Positions 1 through 5,667 of a stretch of 5,702 bases of DNA are shown in pieces; the stretch's first letter is position 1; every line of letters starts with the position of its first letter. The notes under the pieces were generated by a model. It worked only from the letters and a program-made list of their open reading frames with translations, did not search any database and was not told the DNA's origin. The translations under genes were made by a program, and so were the position numbers. This DNA is from an uncultured Bacteroidales bacterium (GTDB taxonomy: Bacteria; Bacteroidota; Bacteroidia; Bacteroidales; F082). Location of the stretch: assembly GCA_946410535.1 (NCBI GenBank), contig CAMKAR010000151.1, positions 1 through 5,702 of the forward strand, given 5' to 3'.

Positions 1-877
1 CGAAAACGAGGTTGTCGCCATAGCGCATCTTCATCATCTTGCAATAGGCCCTGAAGCAGTCGATTTCCTCGGCCAAGGTGACCACTTCCTTGTTCTGCAA
101 GGTGTAGCGCAACACCGACGAGAGCTGCTGCACAAAGTCGCCCGCCTTGGTTTCATCCTCTTCAATAAGCGACTTCAGCGTGTTCAGCGAATTGAATAGG
201 AAATGAGGATCCATTTGGTTTTCAAGGGCTTCGAAGCGCGACCTCATGTTCTCCGCGCGAAGGGTCTCGTTCTCGATGGCTTTCATGCGCTCATAGTATA
301 GCGTCCGGAGCAAATAGGCCGACATCACCGCAAAGCCAAACAAAGGCAAGTCGCCCAAGCTTCCCTTGACCATGCAAATCCCCAGCGAGTGAGGCGGCCT
401 CCACTCGGGCACGGTGTACCATTGCAGCACCGTACATAGGACACTCAACGCAATGCCAACACAAAGCGTACCAAAAACAATGTGAACGACCAAACCGTTC
501 CGCCGCTTGTGGGTTTTTCCCATGACGCGCCTGTCGTAAAGCAACACGATGAAAACCATGATGAATGTGAGCGGAATGTTGAGCACCACCTTTTGCAGCA
601 TCCTTCGTTCATGAAATTCAGGCGACTCGTGGCGGTGATGCGGTCCGTGTGACATACGCTGCACCTTCTGGACTTGAAGGGTGTCTTGAGCCAGTTCCTC
701 GTCGTCATGGCCATCCCAACGCTCCATGCCCGTCGGGTTGTCGAACATGGGCCGGCTGAAATAAAACGTCAGTCCGAACAAGGCATAATACACCAAGGTG
801 ATGGCCAACGAAAGCATTACTATTCGGCGCAGCGAAAGAAAGTTGTCCAAATCTTTATACAGATGATTGTTATTCAT
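1..877 (-). CDS. LytS/YehU-type membrane sensor histidine kinase, N-terminal 292 residues (C-terminus off the left edge)
   Basis: Sensor kinase that would autophosphorylate on a histidine and pass the phosphate to a response regulator, usually of the LytTR type in this family. The reading frame is open from ATG at 877 to the window edge (292 codons). I read four membrane segments at about residues 18-40, 96-114, 128-151 and 167-191. The joining loop 115-127 is rich in Arg/Lys, which fits inside-facing orientation. A coiled linker (about 193-222) leads into the His_kinase domain, with DPHFLFNSLN at 223-232, phosphoacceptor H225, and the family-typical RYGDNL near 285-290. The HATPase domain is missing only because the window ends. 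Loop 41-95, predicted outside the cytoplasm, is rich in His and acidic residues. The start overlaps the permease stop by 8 bases (ATGAATAA), so it is probably translated by coupling and transcribed with the exporter. Family assignment is firm; signal and partner are inferred. Confidence 0.93.
   Translation of the reverse strand, partial: MNNNHLYKDLDNFLSLRRIVMLSLAITLVYYALFGLTFYFSRPMFDNPTGMERWDGHDDEELAQDTLQVQKVQRMSHGPHHRHESPEFHERRMLQKVVLNIPLTFIMVFIVLLYDRRVMGKTHKRRNGLVVHIVFGTLCVGIALSVLCTVLQWYTVPEWRPPHSLGICMVKGSLGDLPLFGFAVMSAYLLRTLYYERMKAIENETLRAENMRSRFEALENQMDPHFLFNSLNTLKSLIEEDETKAGDFVQQLSSVLRYTLQNKEVVTLAEEIDCFRAYCKMMKMRYGDNLVF
870..877 (-). promoter_or_regulatory. Stop/start overlap coupling permease and histidine kinase
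   Basis: The bases ATGAATAA contain the kinase start codon (877-875) and the permease stop codon TAA (872-870) in different frames. No Shine-Dalgarno site is visible upstream. Such an overlap usually means that ribosomes finishing the first gene re-initiate on the second, which ties kinase amount to permease amount. The overlap is seen directly; coupling is inferred. Confidence 0.8.
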
Positions 878-2090
878 ATCTCAAAGCATTAATTGGGTCG
901 GTGCGCGAAGCCTTCAATGCGGGGAAGAAGCCCGAAATGAGGCCCAAAATGGCGCACGAAACAAACGAGATGACCATCCACATCACGTTGACGACATAGG
1001 GCAACGACATGGCCAAAGAGACGATGTAGGAAAGCAAAAGGCCCAATATCAAGCCAATCACGCCACCGATGAGGCTCAGGATGATGCTCTCGGTGAGAAA
1101 CTGCAACAATATGGCCGAATTTTTCGCACCAATCGACATGCGCAGGCCGATTTCCTTGGTACGCTCGGTGACGGTCACATACATGATGTTCATGATGCCG
1201 ATGCAGCCCACAAGCAACGAAATCAAGGCAATGGCGACCAACACGGTAGTGATCATGCCCGTCATCGAACTCATCATCTCCAACATCTCCTGCTGGGTGC
1301 GCACCTCGAAGTCGTCGGCGCCGCCTTCAGGAATCTTGTGCGAAGTCCTCAAGATGCTCTCGATTTCCTCGACGGCAGCCTCGGCCACGTTCTCCGATGC
1401 CGCCGAACACACGATTTGCTGGATGTAGTCGACACCGAGCATGCGTTTCTGCACGGTGCTGTAAGGCATCACCACGAGGTCGTCCTGGTCCATGCCCATG
1501 CTGTTCTCGCCGCGTTCTTTCAGCGTCCCGATGACCTTGAAAGGCATGTTGCCCACGCGGATGGTCTTGCCGATGGGGTCTTCGCCATCGTCGAAAAGCT
1601 CCTCCACGATGGTTTGGCCTATCAAGCCAACCTTGGCGTATTTCTTCACGTCCTCGTCGGTGAAGTTGACACCGGTTGCGATTTCATACTTGCGGATCTC
1701 GAGGTAGTCGGGCGAACCGCCATACACCGTTCCCGACCAGTTCTTGGAGCCGTTCACCAACTGTCCGCCACTGTTGACCACCGGGCTGACCATGGTGACG
1801 TTTTTGGCCCCTTTTTCAATCAACTCGCAGTCGCGCACCTTTAATGACTGCACGTTTGTAGAGCCCATGCTGACGCCACCTCTCCTTTGGTTAGCGCGCA
1901 TCACCATGATAAGGTTGGTGCCCATGTCGGAGAGCTGGTTGGCGGTGCTTTGCTTCAGGCCCTCGCCCAAGTTGACCACCGCGATGACGGCAGCGATGCC
2001 GATCACGATGCCGAGCATGGAAAGGGCCGAGCGCGTCTTGTTGCGGAGCAGGGCTTTCGCCGATATTCTTATGAGGTTCAGTATATCCAA
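870..2090 (-). CDS. macB: MacB/FtsX-type ABC transporter permease (separate chain)
   Basis: Inner-membrane subunit of a type VII (MacB-like) ABC transporter, which works as a mechanical lever on a periplasmic adaptor and TolC channel instead of passing substrate through the membrane. The 406 residues show TM1 at about 22-42, a large periplasmic MacB_PCD domain (about 43-278), then the FtsX domain with TM2 279-304, TM3 327-357 and TM4 366-392. The coupling stretch TERTKEIGLRMSIGAK (308-323) and the ending DPINALRYE are family hallmarks. Enterobacterial MacB carries an N-terminal ATPase; here that is the preceding gene. The start is TTG at 2090: no ATG or GTG lies in frame between it and the upstream in-frame stop at 2126, and the first internal ATG (residue 25) would cut TM1. 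The N-terminus NLIRISAKALLRNKTRSALS resembles family N-termini starting right there. Substrate unknown; it could also move lipid or peptide cargo. Confidence 0.95.
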   Translation of the reverse strand: MDILNLIRISAKALLRNKTRSALSMLGIVIGIAAVIAVVNLGEGLKQSTANQLSDMGTNLIMVMRANQRRGGVSMGSTNVQSLKVRDCELIEKGAKNVTMVSPVVNSGGQLVNGSKNWSGTVYGGSPDYLEIRKYEIATGVNFTDEDVKKYAKVGLIGQTIVEELFDDGEDPIGKTIRVGNMPFKVIGTLKERGENSMGMDQDDLVVMPYSTVQKRMLGVDYIQQIVCSAASENVAEAAVEEIESILRTSHKIPEGGADDFEVRTQQEMLEMMSSMTGMITTVLVAIALISLLVGCIGIMNIMYVTVTERTKEIGLRMSIGAKNSAILLQFLTESIILSLIGGVIGLILGLLLSYIVSLAMSLPYVVNVMWMVISFVSCAILGLISGFFPALKASRTDPINALRYE

Positions 2091-2102
2091 AATAGTCCAG
2101 AG

Positions 2103-2116
2103 TTTAGGGTTTAGGG
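2103..2116 (-). repeat. Two exact CCCTAAA heptamers in the ATPase-permease gap
   Basis: On the coding strand the bases directly after the ATPase stop codon TAA are CCCTAAA twice (2116-2110 and 2109-2103), followed by CTC. On the plus strand this reads TTTAGGG twice, which resembles a plant-type telomere unit; two copies in a 26-base bacterial intercistronic gap are no telomere. The repeats sit about 13-26 bases before the TTG start of the permease, where a ribosome binding site would be, and no Shine-Dalgarno motif is present. Confidence 0.85.
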
Positions 2117-2872
2117 TTAATAGTCATTATCGACCGGAAGGGCGGCCAAGGCTTCGATGGCGGATTTGGTGTTTACTGGTTCATCACGTAAAATATGACC
2201 GTCGCGGAGGAATATCGTTCTGCTCGTAAACACCGCAATATCAGATTCATGCGTCACGAAGGCGATGGTCTTGCCTCGCTCGTGAAGGCTTTGGAAGAGG
2301 CTCATGATTTCATAAGAGGTGCGCGTATCGAGATTACCCGTGGCTTCATCAGCCAACACGATAACCGGATCGTTGACCAAAGCCCGCGCGATGGCCACGC
2401 GCTGCTGCTGACCGCCCGAAAGCTGGTTGGGCATGTGACCCATGCGGTCCTTCAGCCCAACGAGTTCCAAGGCATGTTGCGCCCGCTCGTGACGCTCCTT
2501 GTGCGACACGTCGGGATTGTAGACCAAGGGCAGCTCCACGTTTTCCAAAGCCGAAGTGCGTGGCAAAAGATTGTAGGACTGGAACACGAAGCCAATCTTG
2601 CGGTTGCGGATGTCCGACAGCTCGTTTTTCGTGCGCTCGCGCACCGAGATGCCGTCGATGTAATATTCGCCAGAAGTGGGTTGGTCGAGGCAGCCAAGGA
2701 TGTTGAGCAAGGTCGACTTGCCGCTTCCCGACGAGCCCATGATGCTCACAAACTCGCCCTGGAAGATGTCGAACGACACGCCCTTGAGGGCATGGACTTC
2801 CTCACTGCCAACGACAAACGTCCGCTTAAGGTTCTCAACCTTGATGATGGATTGCCTTTCGCTCATGGTCAT
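2117..2872 (-). CDS. LolD/MacB-type ABC transporter ATP-binding protein
   Basis: Cytoplasmic ATPase that powers the permease encoded next to it. The 251 residues make a standard single nucleotide-binding domain with every catalytic motif present: Walker A GSSGSGKST (46-54), Q-loop Q98, signature LSGGQQQR (151-158), Walker B VIVLADEAT (170-178) with catalytic E176, D-loop GNLD (179-182) and switch H208. The usual ADEPTGNLD of this subfamily reads ADEATGNLD, a Pro-to-Ala change at 177 that leaves catalytic residues intact. The start ATG at 2872 overlaps the adaptor stop as ATGA; a second ATG two codons on (2866) is possible, but the overlap favours the first. The pairing with MacA-, MacB- and TolC-like neighbours makes this the motor of a tripartite exporter and not LolD of lipoprotein sorting, which has similar sequence. 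It corresponds to the N-terminal half of fused MacB. Confidence 0.97.
   Translation of the reverse strand: MTMSERQSIIKVENLKRTFVVGSEEVHALKGVSFDIFQGEFVSIMGSSGSGKSTLLNILGCLDQPTSGEYYIDGISVRERTKNELSDIRNRKIGFVFQSYNLLPRTSALENVELPLVYNPDVSHKERHERAQHALELVGLKDRMGHMPNQLSGGQQQRVAIARALVNDPVIVLADEATGNLDTRTSYEIMSLFQSLHERGKTIAFVTHESDIAVFTSRTIFLRDGHILRDEPVNTKSAIEALAALPVDNDY
2869..2872 (-). promoter_or_regulatory. ATGA stop/start overlap between adaptor and ATPase
   Basis: The ATPase start codon (2872-2870) and the adaptor stop TGA (2871-2869) share two bases in ATGA. This is the common coupling arrangement for subunits needed in fixed ratio. It also decides the ATPase start over the in-frame ATG at 2866. Confidence 0.8.
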
Positions 2873-4137
2873 TTCGGCGCATTGCCATTCTTGTTGTTAT
2901 TGTTCCTATTTCTGCCGGGAGGGCCTGGCATGAAGGGGTTCTCGCCTTTCTTCACTTCCTTCTCCTTGACGACATATTGGGCCGAAAGCACCACCGAGTC
3001 GCCGGCTTGCACGCCTTGTTCTATTATCTTGTAGGCGCCGTCGCTCATGCCCACCTTGACGGGGCGCGGCATCATGTCGTTGCCTTTCTTCAGCCAAACC
3101 ATGGAATGGCTTGCTCCAGCTGGGCCTTTTTCGTCCATCTGCGGTCGCTCGCCTTGGGGCGGTTCAGGACGTTGCCCTTCGGGTTTGTCGGCCTTACGGA
3201 TGGCCTTCAGCACCTGTTCGTCGGGCGTGAAGTTGAAAGCCTCGGCTGGCACGGCCAAACCCGTCTGCTCCTCGGTGACGATGGTCACGCTGGCGGTCAT
3301 ACCGGGGAAGAGTTTTTGGTCGGGATTAGGCGCCTCGATAATGACGGTGTAGGTCACCACGTTGCTCGTCGTGGTGGGTTTCATGCGGATTTGATTCACG
3401 GTGCCTTCAAACACGTCATTCATATAGGCGTCAACTGTGAAGGTCACTCGTTGCCCTGTCTTCACCTGACCGATGTCGGCTTCGTCTACATCGGCCTCCA
3501 CCTGCATCTTGGTCAGGTCGTTGGCCAAGGTGAACAAGGTAGGCGTGCTGAACGAGGCGGCCACGGTTTGGCCCACTTCGACGGCGCGGTCGAGCACGAT
3601 GCCGTCGATGGGCGAATAGATTTCGGCGTAGCCTAAGTCGACACGCGCTTGGTCGTAAGCCGCCTGCGCATTTTTCTTGCTCATCTGCGCCTGTGTGTAA
3701 CTGTTTTGCGCCTCCTGATAGGCAGCCAAAGTGGCAGCATTCGATTCATAAAGTTGCTTGGTACGCTCGTAAGTCAATTTTGCGTAGTTGAGCTGACTCT
3801 CAGCCGAAGTGAGGCTGGCATTGGCGCGGCTCAGGCTCTGGTTGAGGGTCTGCTTGTCGAGCTCAGCCATCAGCTGGCCTTTCTTCACCTCGTCGTTGAA
3901 GTCGACATAGATTTTTTCGACCTTGCCCGACACCTGCGTACCCACTTCGACGGTCTCAACCGGCTCGATGGTGCCCGTGGCGGTGACGGTGTTCTCAACG
4001 GTGTATTCGTTCACCACATGGGTGCGGATCACCAGTTCCTTGTTCGCCGACTTGCCGGCATTGACGATCATCATGATGGCCACGGCCACGACCGCAATGC
4101 CCAAAATGACCAGCCATATTTTTCTTTTCTTTTTCAT
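2869..4137 (-). CDS. macA: MacA/HlyD-type periplasmic adaptor (membrane fusion protein)
   Basis: Bridges the inner-membrane ABC transporter and the outer-membrane channel. From ATG at 4137 it has 422 residues: basic start MKKKRK, membrane anchor 7-26, first lipoyl half (about 63-94, VSGKVEKIYVDFNDEVKKGQ), alpha-hairpin (about 96-165), second lipoyl half (about 166-205, SPIDGIV and VEVGQTV), beta-barrel (about 207-290) and membrane-proximal domain (about 293-312 and 344-390). At the hairpin tip R125, L129 and T136 match the RxxxL(x6)S contact motif of MacA/AcrA-type adaptors, with Thr in place of Ser. Two oddities are a Pro/Glu/Arg-rich insert at about 315-341, and a basic Asn/Gly/Pro tail (about 400-422). 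A TTG directly upstream (4140) is in frame, but the ATG is preferred. The gene lies 27 bases after the channel gene without a Shine-Dalgarno site. Family certain; MacA label is by context. Confidence 0.95.
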   Translation of the reverse strand: MKKKRKIWLVILGIAVVAVAIMMIVNAGKSANKELVIRTHVVNEYTVENTVTATGTIEPVETVEVGTQVSGKVEKIYVDFNDEVKKGQLMAELDKQTLNQSLSRANASLTSAESQLNYAKLTYERTKQLYESNAATLAAYQEAQNSYTQAQMSKKNAQAAYDQARVDLGYAEIYSPIDGIVLDRAVEVGQTVAASFSTPTLFTLANDLTKMQVEADVDEADIGQVKTGQRVTFTVDAYMNDVFEGTVNQIRMKPTTTSNVVTYTVIIEAPNPDQKLFPGMTASVTIVTEEQTGLAVPAEAFNFTPDEQVLKAIRKADKPEGQRPEPPQGERPQMDEKGPAGASHSMVWLKKGNDMMPRPVKVGMSDGAYKIIEQGVQAGDSVVLSAQYVVKEKEVKKGENPFMPGPPGRNRNNNNKNGNAPK

Positions 4138-4146
4138 CAAGAGTGG

Positions 4147-4164
4147 GATTTAAGATTTAAAGAT
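4147..4164 (-). repeat. Degenerate A+T-rich 7-8-mer repeat in the channel-adaptor gap
   Basis: Right after the channel stop codon, the coding strand reads ATCTTTAA (4164-4157), ATCTTAA (4156-4150) and ATC (4149-4147). The imperfect tandem fills most of the 27-base gap and takes the place where a Shine-Dalgarno site would be expected. Its layout resembles the CCCTAAA pair in the ATPase-permease gap, though the sequence differs. No role is known to me. Confidence 0.55.
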
Positions 4165-5469
4165 TCAAAATTCGATGGGTTTACCCATGTAGATGTCCAG
4201 GATTTTGCGCTGCATAAGCAACGAATACTTGTTTTGGATGTACGAATTGAGCACGTTCAAATAGTTGTTTTGTTGCTGAAGCAGTTCCACAGTGGTAATG
4301 CTACCATATTGGTATTGAACATTATAGGCGTTGAAACTTTTGCCGTAGGCGTTCTCCTTGGCTTGCGACACCTTGTAGGCATTGAAAACCGAAACCACAT
4401 TCCGATAGGCTTGTACCACGGTTTGGCGCACTTCGAGTTGCGTTTGCTCATAGTCGAGTTGGGCCTGTTGGAGGGCGATGCGGCTCTTCTTCACATTGGC
4501 CTTGGTTTGGCCACGGCTATAAATAGGAATGCTCATCGACACGCCCACCGACTCTGTAGGTTTGCTATACCATTTCTGGTTGCCATCGCCATCGAAAGCG
4601 AGCACGCCCATGCCCACGTTGGCGTTGGCCGAGATGGAAGGAAAATAGTTGCCCCGAGCCAGGTCGACGCTTTTCTGCGCGATGCGGATGTCGTAGTCGC
4701 CCATACGCAAATCGGGCATGTAATCCATGGCAAGGTTGATGGCTTCCTCTTCAGAGGGCAATGTCGCCATCAGGTTGTCGAGATTGTCGGTGTCGGGAGC
4801 GACGATTTCCAACTCGTCGGTGGGTTCCATCGAGAGCAACACCTTCAAATCCAATAGGTTGTTTTCAATATTGATGCGCGTGTCGACCACATTGTTCGAA
4901 TCACTGAGGTATTGCGCCTCAAGCAACAACAGGTCACTTTCGAGAATGCTACCCACGCTGTGGCGCACGCGGCCTTGCTTGACCTGCTCGCGGCTGGTGT
5001 TGAGCACCTCTTGTTGGTATTTCACCAACTCCTGATTGCCGAGGATGGTGAGGAAACTCTGCAAGATTTGGGTGGCCAATTGGTTGTCGTAGCGTTCCAT
5101 CTGCACCGTGTTGCGTTCCACATTGAGGCGGTTCTGCTCGATGGTGTTGTTGATAGCTCCTCCTTGGTAGATCGTCACCGAGGAACCCACGCCCACATTG
5201 CCCGACGTAGACCAACCGTTTTCGTTGTTCGAGAAGTTTTGTCCCACCGAAGCGCTCAAGTTAGGCAGGCGTTGTTGTTTCGACTGCTCGTAGGTCGTTT
5301 CCAACGATTGTCCCGTCAGTTCCATCGACTTGCGTTCGTAGCTGTTGGCCACGGCAAAACGAAGGCATTCCTCAAGCGTGAAACGGTAGGAATGGCTTTC
5401 CTGTGCCACGCAAGCAAAAGTGAGAAACATTATTGGAATCGTGGCTAATATCTTCTTAATAAGCGTCAT
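4165..5469 (-). CDS. TolC-like outer-membrane efflux channel (OEP family)
   Basis: Trimeric outer-membrane channel that completes the exporter. The protein has 434 residues from ATG at 5469. The frame stays open upstream to 5553, but that extension crosses the promoter, and the chosen start gives a proper signal peptide: basic KK, hydrophobic core 7-19, likely cleavage after CVA so that Q23 is first. The body has the two OEP repeats (about 27-215 and 240-430). The fold duplication is visible: LPNLSASVGQNF (68-79) and SVTIYQGG (97-104) correspond to FPSISANANVGM (276-287) and SMSIPIYSRG (311-320), each followed by a long helix. It ends in Phe, common for outer-membrane proteins. Cys20 is not in a convincing lipobox, so a lipoprotein is unlikely. 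It is the first gene of the operon, next to its promoter, followed by the adaptor. Specificity cannot be read from the sequence. Confidence 0.95.
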   Translation of the reverse strand: MTLIKKILATIPIMFLTFACVAQESHSYRFTLEECLRFAVANSYERKSMELTGQSLETTYEQSKQQRLPNLSASVGQNFSNNENGWSTSGNVGVGSSVTIYQGGAINNTIEQNRLNVERNTVQMERYDNQLATQILQSFLTILGNQELVKYQQEVLNTSREQVKQGRVRHSVGSILESDLLLLEAQYLSDSNNVVDTRINIENNLLDLKVLLSMEPTDELEIVAPDTDNLDNLMATLPSEEEAINLAMDYMPDLRMGDYDIRIAQKSVDLARGNYFPSISANANVGMGVLAFDGDGNQKWYSKPTESVGVSMSIPIYSRGQTKANVKKSRIALQQAQLDYEQTQLEVRQTVVQAYRNVVSVFNAYKVSQAKENAYGKSFNAYNVQYQYGSITTVELLQQQNNYLNVLNSYIQNKYSLLMQRKILDIYMGKPIEF

Positions 5470-5489
5470 ATAAAAACAAATTGAAGGGG

Positions 5490-5523
5490 CAAAAATAGAA
5501 AAAACGGAAAAACAAAAGGCAAA
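5490..5523 (-). promoter_or_regulatory. Bacteroides-type promoter of the exporter operon
   Basis: The minus strand has TATTTTTG (5497-5490), a full match to the TAnnTTTG -7 element used by the primary sigma factor of Bacteroidota. A TTTG lies upstream at 5523-5520 with a 22-base spacer, one more than the usual 19-21, so the -33 assignment is less sure. Transcription would start near 5484, giving a leader of only about 15 bases before the channel ATG. No operator or regulator site is recognisable, though the coupled kinase suggests control. Confidence 0.62.
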
Positions 5524-5538
5524 CAAAAACAAAAAAAA

Positions 5539-5569
5539 TGTGGTCTCAATCAAGTTTTTTGTATTTTTG
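5539..5569 (+). promoter_or_regulatory. Bacteroides-type promoter of the divergent plus-strand gene
   Basis: TATTTTTG at 5562-5569 matches TAnnTTTG exactly. TGTG at 5539-5542 is three of four for the -33 TTTG, with a 19-base spacer. Transcription would start near 5575-5577, which leaves a leader of about 80 bases before the ATG at 5658. The -33 ends of this promoter and the operon promoter face each other about 15 bases apart, separated by A-tracts, so a single bound regulator could affect both. Confidence 0.65.
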
Positions 5570-5576
5570 CAGTATC

Positions 5577-5598
5577 CAAAAAGGAGTGTTCCTTGTTG
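5577..5598 (+). promoter_or_regulatory. Small stem-loop at the predicted 5' end of the plus-strand transcript
   Basis: AAGGA (5581-5585) pairs with TCCTT (5590-5594) around the loop GTGT, and CAA (5577-5579) pairs with TTG (5596-5598) across one A/G mismatch. The arm begins about where transcription should start. A hairpin at the very 5' end can protect an mRNA from decay; the same sequence also puts an AAGGAG motif in the stem, but it lies about 70 bases from the ATG and cannot be its ribosome site. Pairing is seen by eye; function is inferred. Confidence 0.35.
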
Positions 5599-5657
5599 GG
5601 ATTTGACATTATTGAAAACGATTTTAAACCTAATAACTAACTAAAATTTAAAAAGTT

Positions 5658-5667
5658 ATGAAGACAA
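5658..5667 (+). CDS. Start of a divergent gene, cut off after about three codons
   Basis: ATG at 5658 follows a plausible promoter and an A+T-rich leader (TAATAACTAACTAAAATTT before the start), the usual look of translated genes in Bacteroidota that lack Shine-Dalgarno sites. Only ATGAAGACAA is surely genomic (Met-Lys-Thr and one base), because adapter sequence begins at 5668. The Met-Lys-Thr start would suit a signal peptide but proves nothing. The product cannot be named. The in-frame reading into the adapter (ending IGRAHV, stop at 5688) is an artefact. Confidence 0.45.

Noticed and set aside
445..714. 89-codon frame on the minus strand rich in Ser, Arg and Cys
   Set aside because: It is in a different frame from the kinase, which stays open from 877 to the window edge with clear membrane segments and the DPHFLFN motif. 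The short frame is a shadow.
867..1844. 325-codon open frame on the plus strand, rich in His, Asp and Gln
   Set aside because: It lies wholly antisense to the permease, whose domains and motifs are unmistakable, and the composition is what the reverse complement of such codon use gives. No domain, promoter or start context supports it.
2103..2116. TTTAGGG repeats as a telomere or eukaryotic contaminant
   Set aside because: Only two copies occur, they fill a bacterial intercistronic gap exactly and are flanked by intact genes of one operon.
2195..3034. 279-codon open frame on the plus strand
   Set aside because: Antisense to the ATPase and adaptor end. The ATPase on the minus strand carries all catalytic motifs, so this is a shadow frame.
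3649..4857. 402-codon open frame on the plus strand
   Set aside because: Despite its length it runs antisense across the end of the channel gene, the gap and half of the adaptor gene. The His/Val/Leu-rich product shows no family motif.
5470..5553. N-terminal extension of the channel protein to a start at 5553
   Set aside because: The extra 28 residues would be encoded by the A+T-rich promoter region, upstream of the predicted transcription start, and would put a second hydrophobic stretch before a normal signal peptide.
5581..5594. Stem-loop AAGGA/TCCTT as an operon terminator
   Set aside because: It follows a plus-strand promoter, has no T-run after it, and the minus-strand operon starts here instead of ending.
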